From assembly GCF_019688735.1 (NCBI RefSeq), contig NZ_JAIFYA010000001.1, forward strand, positions 825,861 through 889,860: DNA of 64,000 bases, given 5' to 3'. The translations under genes were made by a program, and so were the position numbers. The notes under the pieces are model-generated. The model saw only the letters and a list, made by a program, of their open reading frames with translations. It had not been told where the DNA came from and searched no databases. Shown here piece after piece: positions 52,327-62,440 of this stretch; position 1 is the stretch's first letter, and every line of letters begins with the position of its first letter. The DNA comes from Thermosulfurimonas sp. F29. GTDB taxonomy: Bacteria; Desulfobacterota; Thermodesulfobacteria; Thermodesulfobacteriales; Thermodesulfobacteriaceae.

Positions 52327-54620
52327 GACCCCCTCCGGCGGTGGACCCCTGAGGTCCCGGAAGAGAGCCTGACCACCGTTACCCCTTCGCCCCCCTCAAA
52401 GGGGGCACCGGGCCGGATTGCCTCTACCGCCTCGTGTCCCCTGAGGTAGGCCCTTACCGCCCGCATGAGCCTACCGGTGCCGAGACCGTGAACGATGCGC
52501 ACCTCCTTTTTTCCGGAAAGAAGGGCCCGGTTGAGAAAGGTTTCGAGCTGAGACAGGGCTTCGTCCACCGTAAGCCCGCGAAGATGCAGCTCGTCCGCGG
52601 AAGGAGCTTCGGAGGAAACCGAAACTTGGAAACGCGGGCCCTCGCGAACATCCGAAAGGACTTTAATACCTTTTTTGGAAAGCGCAAGTCTGAAGTGCCC
52701 CACCCGCACCTCCACCTCCTCTCCCAGGTCCCGAAGGACCACTCCCTCCCGCCCCAGATCCCTTAGGAGGACCTTTTGTCCCGGGGTAAGTTCCCCTATA
52801 TCTGTGGCTTCCGAGAGGGATTCGAGGATCTCTCGCACCTCCTCTTGCCACCGTCCCTCCACTCGACGACGCCCCAGCCGGCGATATTCCTGCATCATCT
52901 CCACGAGCCGCCCCTCAAGCTCCCGGATCCGGTCCTCCACTTTTTTTCGTAGTGCCTCTTTTTCTCGGCGGAATTCCTCCTCGAGCTCCCGCCGGCGGTG
53001 CTCAAGAGCCTCCCTCTCCCGCCTGAGGCTCTCTTTTTCGGCGGAAAGGGCCTTCTCCTTTAGGCGAAGCTCCTGCTCAAGAGACCGGAGCTTTTCCAGA
53101 TAGGCCTCCCCGGTATCCTCTCCGGAAAGAAGGCTTTCCGCCCGTTTTATTATTGGCTGAGGCAGCACCTCCCGGGCCAAGACCAGCCCCCGAGAGGATC
53201 CGAGCACTCCATAGATAAGACGATAAGTGGGGCATCCCTCCTCTTCCTTAAAGGCCATGGAGGCTGGGACCGCCTTTTCGCTAACCACGGCGTACCGTTT
53301 TACCTCCGGAAGGTGGGTGGTGGCAGCCACGAAGGCTCCGGAATCCTCCAGGGCTTCCAGTATTGCCACCGCCAGGGCCGCCCCCTCCCGGGGGTCGGTG
53401 GCCCTTCCGGGTTCGTCGAGAAGCACAAGACTTTCCGGATCGGCCTCAAAGAGGATCTCCCGTACGGCCCGAACATGCGCCGAAAAGGAACTTTCATGGG
53501 CCTGAAGGGTCTGGTCGTCGCCCAGGTCTACCAGAATCTTCCGGAAAACCGGAATGATCGAACCCTCGGCCGCCGGAATAGGGAGCCCGGCCTGGGCTAG
53601 GAGCACGCACATTCCCATGGTTTTCAGGGCCACGGTCTTTCCCCCGAAGTTCGGACCGCTAATCACCAATATCGGTTTTTCCGGGGAAAGCCTGAAATCG
53701 TTGGGCACGGCCTCCTCTCTCCGAAGGAGAAAAAAGGGATGTATCGCTCGCAGGATTTTCAGAGCGCCCGAGGGGCGGAGCTCCGGGAAGTTCCCTCGGT
53801 ATTCCCGGGCGAGTTTCAGCGCGGAAAGTCCTAAGTCCACCTCGGCCAAAGCCTCCTCCAGCTCCCGAAGAGGAGTCCGGAATTCTCCTATTAGTCTAGA
53901 GAGCCGTTCCAGAACTTTTCGACGAGCTTGTTCCTCTTCGAGACGGGCTATTTCTAGCTCATTGGAGATGGGCACGGCCTCGGCAGGCTCGATGAAGACC
54001 GTAGCTCCCGATTGTGAAACATCGTGGAGAATTCCCGGAACCCGGTGGCGATGTTCAGAACGCACTGGCAGTACCAGGCGTCCCTTGCGCTGGAAGATGT
54101 GGTCCTCCTGAAGGTAGCCCTTTCGGGAGTATCGTCTCAAGGTCTCCTCCAGAACCCGATGCAGTCGCTCGAAGAAATGACGGTAGCGCCGGCGAACTTC
54201 GGCGAGTTCCGGGGAGGCTCTATCAGAAAGGTCTTTTCCGCCAGGCTCAAGCGAAAGGGAGAGTTCTGCCCGAAGGGCCTCCAGGGTGGAAATATCGGGA
54301 AAGAAGGAAAGTTCCTTAAGGGAGCGAGCCGTCTCAAGATGCCGGAGGATGACCTGGAGTTCTTCGGGATGAAGAATCCCTCCCCGTGCAGCCCGTTCCA
54401 CCAGAGGCTCGAGGAGGGGAAGTTCTGGAAGAGAGGTGAGACCAGAGCGAGCGGAAAAATCTGCAAGCTCTCGCAGGCGGTTCTGTCTTTCCAGGGCCTC
54501 CTCAAAGGAAAAAGCCGGAGAGAAGGAAGCTAGACGCTTCTCTCCGGCTTCGGTACGGAGGTACGGTTTGAAGTGTTCAAGGAATCCGGGCCACTCGAGT
54601 TTTTCCAGTGTGCCCGGCAT
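52323..54620 (-). CDS. mutS2: MutS2 family ATPase / endonuclease with Smr domain
   Basis: 765 residues. ATPase domain: Walker A GPNFGGKT (322-329), where most MutS2 have GPNTGGKT; LLDEPGRATDPREGAALA where most have DELGAGTDP. Long coiled coil about 500-590. C-terminal Smr domain (about 680-765) with LHLRGLTVDEALSQLETF and IVHGLGTGRLMRAV. Known for suppressing recombination and rescuing collided ribosomes. It lies between rpsU and dnaG, and its stop overlaps the dnaG start. Confidence 0.95.
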   Translation of the reverse strand: MPGTLEKLEWPGFLEHFKPYLRTEAGEKRLASFSPAFSFEEALERQNRLRELADFSARSGLTSLPELPLLEPLVERAARGGILHPEELQVILRHLETARSLKELSFFPDISTLEALRAELSLSLEPGGKDLSDRASPELAEVRRRYRHFFERLHRVLEETLRRYSRKGYLQEDHIFQRKGRLVLPVRSEHRHRVPGILHDVSQSGATVFIEPAEAVPISNELEIARLEEEQARRKVLERLSRLIGEFRTPLRELEEALAEVDLGLSALKLAREYRGNFPELRPSGALKILRAIHPFFLLRREEAVPNDFRLSPEKPILVISGPNFGGKTVALKTMGMCVLLAQAGLPIPAAEGSIIPVFRKILVDLGDDQTLQAHESSFSAHVRAVREILFEADPESLVLLDEPGRATDPREGAALAVAILEALEDSGAFVAATTHLPEVKRYAVVSEKAVPASMAFKEEEGCPTYRLIYGVLGSSRGLVLAREVLPQPIIKRAESLLSGEDTGEAYLEKLRSLEQELRLKEKALSAEKESLRREREALEHRRRELEEEFRREKEALRKKVEDRIRELEGRLVEMMQEYRRLGRRRVEGRWQEEVREILESLSEATDIGELTPGQKVLLRDLGREGVVLRDLGEEVEVRVGHFRLALSKKGIKVLSDVREGPRFQVSVSSEAPSADELHLRGLTVDEALSQLETFLNRALLSGKKEVRIVHGLGTGRLMRAVRAYLRGHEAVEAIRPGAPFEGGEGVTVVRLSSGTSGVHRRRGS

Positions 54621-54624
54621 TCAA

Positions 54625-54828
54625 TCAATCGTATTGACGCATTTTTTTGAGTTTCTTGAGGAGCCGCTTGCGCGCCGCCATGAGTTTTTTGCGCCGCCGC
54701 ACCCCCGGTTTCTCGTAGAATTCCCGCTTCTTGACCTCCGAAAGGATCTTGTCCCTTTCCACCTGTTTCTTGAAACGCTTGAGAGCCTGTTCAAAGGGTT
54801 CGTCTTCGCGCACGATTACTCCGGGCAA
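54625..54828 (-). CDS. rpsU: 30S ribosomal protein S21
   Basis: 67 residues. The start is TTG at 54828 ([19 protein letters not shown]), with AGGAGG eight bases upstream; S21 proteins begin like this and are 57-71 residues. The C-terminus is very basic ([20 protein letters not shown]), fitting rRNA binding. It starts the usual rpsU-dnaG-rpoD operon, here with mutS2 inserted. Confidence 0.94.
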   Translation of the reverse strand: MPGVIVREDEPFEQALKRFKKQVERDKILSEVKKREFYEKPGVRRRKKLMAARKRLLKKLKKMRQYD

Positions 54829-54884
54829 AACACATCCCTCCTTTCCTCCGGGTTTCCGGCATATTAACATCCCCCGGGGGGCTG

Positions 54885-55283
54885 TCAACTTTGGACCAGC
54901 GCGGAGAGCCTTCGCCTTAGATCCTCGGGGAAACGGGTGAGACGCCCCTTCCGGTTTACCGGGGCGTGTACGGTGTAGCCCCGGGCCAGGATTTCCGCAC
55001 CCCGCCGGATCTCGTATTCGAACCGAACCCGGTGAGGGGCCACCTCGGTAACCCGGGTCTCTATCTCCAGGAGATCGTCGTAACGGGCCGGGGCCTTGTA
55101 ACGCACATGGACCTCCACCACGGGAAGGATCAGCCCCTCCTTTTCCTCGATCTCCCGATAGGTGAGTCCCCGGGCCCGGAGAAGCTCCGTGCGGCCGATC
55201 TCAAAAAGACGCAGGTAGTTTCCGTAATACATGACCCCGCCGCAGTCCGTATCCCCGTATATCACCCGGTAGGTGACCACCAT
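54885..55283 (-). CDS. ybgC: YbgC-type acyl-CoA thioesterase
   Basis: 132 residues, a single hotdog fold. The active-site loop is [20 protein letters not shown], with the Asp that activates water. ATG 55283 ([13 protein letters not shown]) matches the family start; the longer reading was dropped. AGAGGG lies just before it. Likely first gene of the rpsU operon, 56 bases before rpsU. Confidence 0.9.
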   Translation of the reverse strand: MVVTYRVIYGDTDCGGVMYYGNYLRLFEIGRTELLRARGLTYREIEEKEGLILPVVEVHVRYKAPARYDDLLEIETRVTEVAPHRVRFEYEIRRGAEILARGYTVHAPVNRKGRLTRFPEDLRRRLSALVQS

Positions 55284-55364
55284 GTCCCTCTTTATTACTT
55301 TCTCGCCCCTGCTCCCGCAACCCCCTTGAAAATTAGGATCCGATTCTGTTTTTCGGGAGACAAC

Positions 55365-55392
55365 TTGAAACATTTAAAATTTCCATTAAAGT
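55365..55392 (+). promoter_or_regulatory. Putative promoter of the glutamate synthase operon
   Basis: TTGAAA (55365-55370), 16-base spacer, TAAAGT (55387-55392): 5 of 6 and 4 of 6. Transcription would begin about 20-25 bases before the start GTG. It lies in the gap shared with divergent ybgC. Confidence 0.45.
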
Positions 55393-55424
55393 GGCTTCTT
55401 ACCGGACGGATAAGGAGGGCTTCG

Positions 55425-56987
<1,563 letters not shown>

Positions 56988-56988
56988 G

Positions 56989-58146
56989 ATGAAGGACATT
57001 TCGGGTTGCGGACTTTCCGGGGTCATACATCGCAAGGGGGAACTCATTCCCGGTGAGGTCATCATCCGGTCCATCTGCTGCCAGGAGGAACGGGGAAACG
57101 GTCTGGGGGCCGGGTTCGCGGCTTACGGCATCTATCCGGATCTCGCCGACTACTACGCCCTCCATGTCATGGCCGATCACCGCAAGGCCCTGGAAGATGT
57201 GGAGGAGCTTCTGGCCCATCGGACCTACATGGCCCACGAGGAACCCATCCCCACCAGGCGCACCCCCGGGATCGAGAATCCCCCTCTATTTAAGAGGTAC
57301 TTCGTGAAACCCAAGTACGAGGGCGAGGTCCGCGAGGTGTGTGAGGGCACGGAGGACGAGGACGATTACATGGTCTCGCTGGTCATGGAGATCAACACCA
57401 GAATCGATGGGGCCTATGTGATTTCCTCCGGGAAGAACATGGGGGCTTTCAAGGGGGTGGGGTTCCCGCATCAGATCGCGGACTTCTTTCGCATCGAGGA
57501 ATACAAGGCCTACATCTGGACCGCGCACAACCGTTTCCCCACCAACACTCCGGGCTGGTGGGGGGGAGCGCATCCCTTTACCATTCTGGACTGGTCCATC
57601 GTGCACAACGGTGAGATCTCCAGTTACGGTACCAACCGGCGGTATCTGGAGATGTTCGGCTACCACTGCACCCTTCTCACCGACACCGAGGTGGTGGCCT
57701 ATCTTCTGGATCTCCTCATTCGTCGCCATCGACTTCCCATCGAGGTGGCCTGTATGGCGCTGGCTCCGCCCTTCTGGGAGGAGATTGACCGGATGCCCGA
57801 GGAGGAGAGGGAACTGGCCCGGGCCGTGCGCGTGGTTTACGGGGCGGCCATGCTGAACGGTCCCTTCGCCATACTTTTCGCCTACAACGGGGGGCTGGTG
57901 GGGCTCAACGATCGGGTGAAACTACGGCCTCTCGTGGCGGCGGAAAAGGGCGATATGGTTTACATGGCCAGCGAGGAGGCGGCCATACGGGCCATCTGCC
58001 CTGATCCGGATCGGGTGTGGGCTCCCAAGGCCGGGGAACCGGTGATCGTGGAACTGGAGCCGGGAAGCGTACCCCATCAGAGAAGCTATCTTCGGGGACC
58101 GGGAGAGCGGGCCGCGGCCGCGGTCTGCCGGTATCCCCAGGAGTGA
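56989..58146 (+). CDS. Glutamate synthase glutaminase subunit (class II glutamine amidotransferase)
   Basis: 385 residues, Ntn-hydrolase fold. The catalytic cysteine is C7 in KDISGCGLSGV, so a six-residue leader must be removed. Other glutaminase parts: WTAHNRFPTNTPGWWGGAHP and VHNGEISSYGTNRRYL. It splits glutamine and channels ammonia to the FMN subunit encoded just before it (1 base apart). In most bacteria this is the N-terminal domain of a 1500-residue GltB. Confidence 0.93.
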   Translation: MKDISGCGLSGVIHRKGELIPGEVIIRSICCQEERGNGLGAGFAAYGIYPDLADYYALHVMADHRKALEDVEELLAHRTYMAHEEPIPTRRTPGIENPPLFKRYFVKPKYEGEVREVCEGTEDEDDYMVSLVMEINTRIDGAYVISSGKNMGAFKGVGFPHQIADFFRIEEYKAYIWTAHNRFPTNTPGWWGGAHPFTILDWSIVHNGEISSYGTNRRYLEMFGYHCTLLTDTEVVAYLLDLLIRRHRLPIEVACMALAPPFWEEIDRMPEEERELARAVRVVYGAAMLNGPFAILFAYNGGLVGLNDRVKLRPLVAAEKGDMVYMASEEAAIRAICPDPDRVWAPKAGEPVIVELEPGSVPHQRSYLRGPGERAAAAVCRYPQE

Positions 58147-58162
58147 CACCGGGAGGTTTCCG

Positions 58163-58906
58163 ATGCCCACGGAAATAGACGCCAGGGATCTGCACTATCG
58201 GGATCTCAATCGGCTGCTTCGGGCCAGGATTGAGGAGGGCGAACGGGAATTCATCCTCCGCAATGTGAACGGCCAGCGTTACATCGCCGCCGGGGTCTCG
58301 GCGGACATCCGGATTGACCTTTACGGTACCCCGGGGCTGGATCTGGGGGCCTTCATGCGGGGGCCGGAGATCGTCGTTCACGGCAATGCCCAGGACGGCG
58401 CCGGGAACACCATGGACGAGGGCAAGATCGTCATCCACGGCATGGCCGGGGATGTGGTGGGCTACGCCATGCGCGGGGGAAAGATCCATGTGTACTCCGA
58501 TGTGGGCTACCGGGTAGGCATCCACATGAAGGCCTACATGGATAAGGTTCCGGTGATCGTGATCGGGGGCAAGGCCGGGGATTTCCTGGGCGAATACATG
58601 GCCGGGGGGATCATCATCCTTCTGGGCATGTTCTCCCGTTATCCCGAGCGCCCCATCGCCGGAATCTACCTGGGCACCGGCATGCACGGTGGCACCATTT
58701 ACATCCGGGGAAGGGTCTCCGAGCATCAGCTCGGCCTGGGGCTCAAACCCCACGAAATCACCGATCAGGACGAGGCCCTGTTGCGCAAACACCTCGCCGA
58801 ATACTGTGCGGACTTCAACCTGGATCTCGAGGAGATCATGAAGGAACCTTTCACCAAGGTCGAACCCTACACCCATCGCCCCTACGGAAAACTCTACGCC
58901 TATTGA
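58163..58906 (+). CDS. Glutamate synthase GXGXG-domain subunit
   Basis: 247 residues, made of a right-handed beta-helix like the C-terminal part of GltB. Repeats of the form GxxGxxxG are seen: HGNAQDGAGNTMDEGKIVIH, HGMAGDVVGYAMRGGKIHVY, GGKAGDFLGEYMAGGIII. Structural subunit linking the other two. Strong GGGAGG precedes the ATG. Third gene of the operon. Confidence 0.93.
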   Translation: MPTEIDARDLHYRDLNRLLRARIEEGEREFILRNVNGQRYIAAGVSADIRIDLYGTPGLDLGAFMRGPEIVVHGNAQDGAGNTMDEGKIVIHGMAGDVVGYAMRGGKIHVYSDVGYRVGIHMKAYMDKVPVIVIGGKAGDFLGEYMAGGIIILLGMFSRYPERPIAGIYLGTGMHGGTIYIRGRVSEHQLGLGLKPHEITDQDEALLRKHLAEYCADFNLDLEEIMKEPFTKVEPYTHRPYGKLYAY

Positions 58907-58913
58907 CGAGAAG

Positions 58914-59960
58914 ATGAGCGCGGGTTCCCGTTACGCCGAAGCCGGGGTGGACATAGACAAGGCCAACCGCCTGGTGGAGGAGATCCGGCGGCTGGTGAAG
59001 AGCACCCCCAGGCGTGGGGTGCTGGCGGACATAGGCGGGTTTTCCGGGCTCTTCGCCCTGGACCTCAATCATTTCCGGGAGCCGGTCCTCTGCGCCACCA
59101 CCGACGGGGTGGGCACGAAGATAAAGCTGGCGGTAGCCGCCGGGAGGCACCGGGGCATAGGCCTCGATCTAGTGGCCATGTGCGTGAACGATCTCATCGT
59201 TTGCGGAGCCAGACCCCTCTTTTTCCTGGACTATCTGGCCTTCGGAAGGCTCGACGAAACCGTTTACCTCGAGCTCCTTTCGGGTATCGCCGAGGGATGT
59301 CGCCAGGCCGAATGCGCCCTTCTCGGCGGGGAGACCGCGGAGATGCCCGGCATGTATCCCCCGGGGGAATATGACTGTGCGGGGTTCGCCGTGGGGGTGG
59401 TGGACCGGGATCAGGTTATCGACGGCTCCGAGGTCTCGGTGGGAGATGTGATCCTGGGCCTGGCCTCGAACGGGCTTCATTCCAACGGGTTTTCCCTGGT
59501 GCGAAAGATCGTGCTCGAGGAACTCAAACTGGATCTCTCCACCGAGATCCCCGAGATCGGGGGACCGCTGGCCGAGGAACTCCTTAAACCCACCCGTATC
59601 TATGTGCGCACGGTGCTGAACCTCCTCCACCGGGGCACCAGGGTCAAGGCCATGGCCCACATCACCGGAGGGGGCTTTTACGACAATCTCTCCAGGGTTC
59701 TACCCCGGGGGGTGCAGGCGGTTATCGAAAAGTCGGCCTGGGAGATGCCCCCGATCTTCCGATTCCTCATGGAAAGAGGGGAGATTTCCGAGGAGGAAAT
59801 GTATCGGGTCTTCAACTGCGGGATCGGTTTCGTGCTGGTGATTCCGGAGGAGGCGGTGGAGGAGGTGGAGGCGGTGTGTCGGGGGCTCGGCGAGACGGTG
59901 TACCGCATCGGGGTCGTCGAGACGGCTTCCGGGGGATCCCCGCGGGTGATCCTGGTGTGA
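58914..59960 (+). CDS. purM: Phosphoribosylformylglycinamidine cyclo-ligase (AIR synthase)
   Basis: 348 residues. Purine synthesis step 5. ATP-site and family motifs: TTDGVGTKIKLAV (about 63-75), DLVAMCVNDLIVCGARPLFF, LLGGETAEMPGMYP and GLHSNGFSLVR. Start ATG 58914 lies eight bases after the glutamate synthase gene. It overlaps the DUF523 gene by GTGA. Joining purine and glutamate genes may balance glutamine use. Confidence 0.96.
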   Translation: MSAGSRYAEAGVDIDKANRLVEEIRRLVKSTPRRGVLADIGGFSGLFALDLNHFREPVLCATTDGVGTKIKLAVAAGRHRGIGLDLVAMCVNDLIVCGARPLFFLDYLAFGRLDETVYLELLSGIAEGCRQAECALLGGETAEMPGMYPPGEYDCAGFAVGVVDRDQVIDGSEVSVGDVILGLASNGLHSNGFSLVRKIVLEELKLDLSTEIPEIGGPLAEELLKPTRIYVRTVLNLLHRGTRVKAMAHITGGGFYDNLSRVLPRGVQAVIEKSAWEMPPIFRFLMERGEISEEEMYRVFNCGIGFVLVIPEEAVEEVEAVCRGLGETVYRIGVVETASGGSPRVILV

Positions 59961-60367
59961 GGGAGCCGGTCCTGGTCTCGGCCTGTCTTCTGGGTTTAGC
60001 CACCCGCTACGACGGGAAGATCCTTTTCGAGCCGGCCGTAAGCTCCTTAAAGGAACGGTACCTTCTCGTTCCGGCCTGTCCCGAACAGCTGGGAGGGCTT
60101 CCCACGCCGCGTCCGGCGGCCGAAATCCTCGAAGGGGACGGTTTTGCCGTCCTTTCCGGCAGGGCCCGGGTGGTAAACCGGCGCGGTGAGGAGGTCACCG
60201 GGGCCTTCGTGGAGGGAGCCAGAGAGGTTTTAAAGATCTGCCGGTTCCTCGGGATAAAACGGGCCTTTCTCAAGGCCCGGAGCCCTTCCTGCGGTCTTAC
60301 CCCCGCGGTGGGAGTCACCGCCGCCCTTTTGCTTTCGGCGGGCCTTGAGGTTTACGAACTGGGTTAA
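59957..60367 (+). CDS. DUF523 family protein
   Basis: 136 residues. The conserved parts are VSACLLGLATRYDG near the N-terminus, PACPEQLGGLPTPRP and KARSPSCGL; the three cysteines may bind a metal. Family function is unknown. Start GTG 59957 overlaps the purM stop; the longer reading is a purM shadow. Confidence 0.88.
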   Translation: MREPVLVSACLLGLATRYDGKILFEPAVSSLKERYLLVPACPEQLGGLPTPRPAAEILEGDGFAVLSGRARVVNRRGEEVTGAFVEGAREVLKICRFLGIKRAFLKARSPSCGLTPAVGVTAALLLSAGLEVYELG

Positions 60368-60399
60368 GGGGAGTAGAAAAAGGTGAGGGGGTGATAAGA

Positions 60400-60975
60400 A
60401 TGGCCGCCGCCCCTGCCGCACCGCAGGCCGAATCCGGAAAGAAGGGGCTCGCGTTTTCCCTCACCTCGACCCGCTATACCTACCGGGACCTTCTGGAGGG
60501 CAACATCCCCTCCGGGCTCTACGAGATCGTAAACGGGGAGGTCGTGCCCATGGCTCCGGCGGGTTTCATGCACGGAGACTGGGAATTCGAGGTGGCCGTA
60601 AAACTAAAACAGATCCTGGGTAAAAAAGGCTGGCTTGCGGTGGGGGAGGTGGGGATCGTGATTTCGAAGGAACCGCTCACCCTGCGGGCGGCGGACATCG
60701 TGTTCGTCTCCCGGGAGAGGTGCCCGGAACGGCCGCGGGGGTTCCTTGAGGTGGCTCCGGATCTCGTGGTGGAGATCGAAGGCCCGGGCTCGGGGGACCT
60801 GCATCCCAAGATCAGGGATTACCTCTCCCTGGGGGTATCGCGGGTCCTGGTGATAAATCCGGAGGAAAGGACCCTGGCCCTCTACACCTCCGAGGGTCGG
60901 GTGTCCTTCCACACTCCGGAGGAAGAGCTGGAGATCCTTCCCGGGGTGAAACTCTCCCTCAGGGACCTTACTTAG
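60400..60975 (+). CDS. Uma2 family (DUF820) putative endonuclease
   Basis: 191 residues. PD-(D/E)XK nuclease-like core: YEIVNGEVVPMAPAGF, then RAADIVFVSRER and PDLVVEIEGPGSGDLHPKIR, giving Asp, Glu-x-Glu and a downstream Lys. Such genes are abundant in cyanobacteria and some thermophiles; roles are not known. ATG 60400 is preceded by GGGGGTGAT; GTG 60391 is an alternative. It converges with ubiD by 8 bases. Confidence 0.85.
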   Translation: MAAAPAAPQAESGKKGLAFSLTSTRYTYRDLLEGNIPSGLYEIVNGEVVPMAPAGFMHGDWEFEVAVKLKQILGKKGWLAVGEVGIVISKEPLTLRAADIVFVSRERCPERPRGFLEVAPDLVVEIEGPGSGDLHPKIRDYLSLGVSRVLVINPEERTLALYTSEGRVSFHTPEEELEILPGVKLSLRDLT

Positions 60976-62440
60976 CCCCGGCCAGAAACCTCTCCACCCC
61001 GAGTTTCTTCCAGAGGCGATCCACCCGTTCCCTGACCTCCGGAGTCATTTCGATGACCTCCGGCCAGTCGCGGCCGAAGCCCTCCTCCGGCCACTTGCGG
61101 GTAGCGTCGATGGCCATCTTCGAGCCGTAGAAGGGGTAGGGCGAGGCATGATCCAGGGCGTCCACCGGCCCCTGCACGAAGAACACATCCCGGGCCGGGT
61201 CCACATTGTTGCCGAGCCGCCAGAGACACTCCGAAAGATCCTGCACATTTACCTCTTTGTCGAAGATTACGATGATCTTGGTGAACATCATCTGACCGAG
61301 GCCCCAGAGGGCGCAGGCCACCTTGCGGGCGTGCCCGGGGTAGCGCTTGTCTATGGAAACGAAGGCCAGGTTGTGGAAGACCCCCTCGATGGGAAGATTT
61401 ATGTCCACGATCTCGGGAAGGGTCTTCCTGATGAGGGGGAGAAACAGCCTTTCGGTGGCCTTGGCCATGTAGCAGTCCTCCTGCGGGGGGCGCCCCACGA
61501 TGGTGGCGGGATAGATGGCGTCCCGCCGCATGGTCATGCAGGTCACATGAAAGACCGGGTAGTAGTCCGGAAGGGAGTAGTAGCCGGTGTGATCCCCGAA
61601 GGGGCCCTCAAGCCGCCTCTCCCCGGGCTCCACATAGCCTTCGAGCACGATCTGGCTTTCGGCCGGGACCTCAAGGGGCACGGTGAGGCACTTGACCAGC
61701 TCAACCGGTTTGCCTCGCAGGAATCCGGCAAAGACGAACTCGTCCACATCCTCGGGAAGGGGTGCGGTGGCGGCGTAGGTTACCGCCGGGTCCGGCCCTA
61801 TGGCCACGGCCACCGGGAGGCGCTTTCCCAGGCGTTCGGCCACCCGAAAGTGCTGGGCCCCGCCCTTGTGCGTGTGCCAGTGCATGCCGGTGGTCTTCCG
61901 GTCAAAGACCTGCATGCGATACATCCCGGCATTCCTTATCCCGGTCTCCGGGTGCCTGGTGATCACCACCGGAAGGGTTATGAAGGGCCCGCCGTCCTTG
62001 GGCCAGCACTTGAGCACCGGAAGCCGCGTGAGATCCACCTCCTCGCCCCGGAGGACGACCTCCTGGCAGGGGGCCCTTTTCACCGTTCTGGGAAACATAT
62101 TGGCCAGGCGCTTGAGCCTGGGCACCAGTTTCAATTTCTTGAAGAGCGAGTCCGGGGCCTCCACCTGAAGGAAATCGGCGATCTCAGCCGCCAGATCCTC
62201 AAGGCTTTCCACCCCCAGAGCTAGGCACATCCGCCGCATGCTCCCGAAGGCGTTGGTGAGGACCGGGAGATCGTGCCCCTTCACCCTTTCGAAGAGAAGG
62301 GCCGGGCCTCCGAGTTTGACCACCCGGTCGGTGATCTCCGTGATCTCGAGCTCGGCCGAGACCGGCTCCTTTACGCGTAGAAGTTCTCCCTCGGCTTCAA
62401 GTCTCTTTATGAATTCCTGAAGATTCCGGTAAGCCATCAT
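60968..62440 (-). CDS. UbiD-family (de)carboxylase
   Basis: 490 residues. Prenylated-FMN enzyme. The key acidic site is EGPFGDHTGYY, and substrate/cofactor region GMYRMQVFDRKTTGMHWHTH is intact. It might be the UbiD of a quinone pathway or act on an aromatic acid. No ubiX (flavin prenyltransferase) is nearby, which the enzyme needs. Its start overlaps the purF stop as ATGA. Confidence 0.9.
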   Translation of the reverse strand: MMAYRNLQEFIKRLEAEGELLRVKEPVSAELEITEITDRVVKLGGPALLFERVKGHDLPVLTNAFGSMRRMCLALGVESLEDLAAEIADFLQVEAPDSLFKKLKLVPRLKRLANMFPRTVKRAPCQEVVLRGEEVDLTRLPVLKCWPKDGGPFITLPVVITRHPETGIRNAGMYRMQVFDRKTTGMHWHTHKGGAQHFRVAERLGKRLPVAVAIGPDPAVTYAATAPLPEDVDEFVFAGFLRGKPVELVKCLTVPLEVPAESQIVLEGYVEPGERRLEGPFGDHTGYYSLPDYYPVFHVTCMTMRRDAIYPATIVGRPPQEDCYMAKATERLFLPLIRKTLPEIVDINLPIEGVFHNLAFVSIDKRYPGHARKVACALWGLGQMMFTKIIVIFDKEVNVQDLSECLWRLGNNVDPARDVFFVQGPVDALDHASPYPFYGSKMAIDATRKWPEEGFGRDWPEVIEMTPEVRERVDRLWKKLGVERFLAGAK

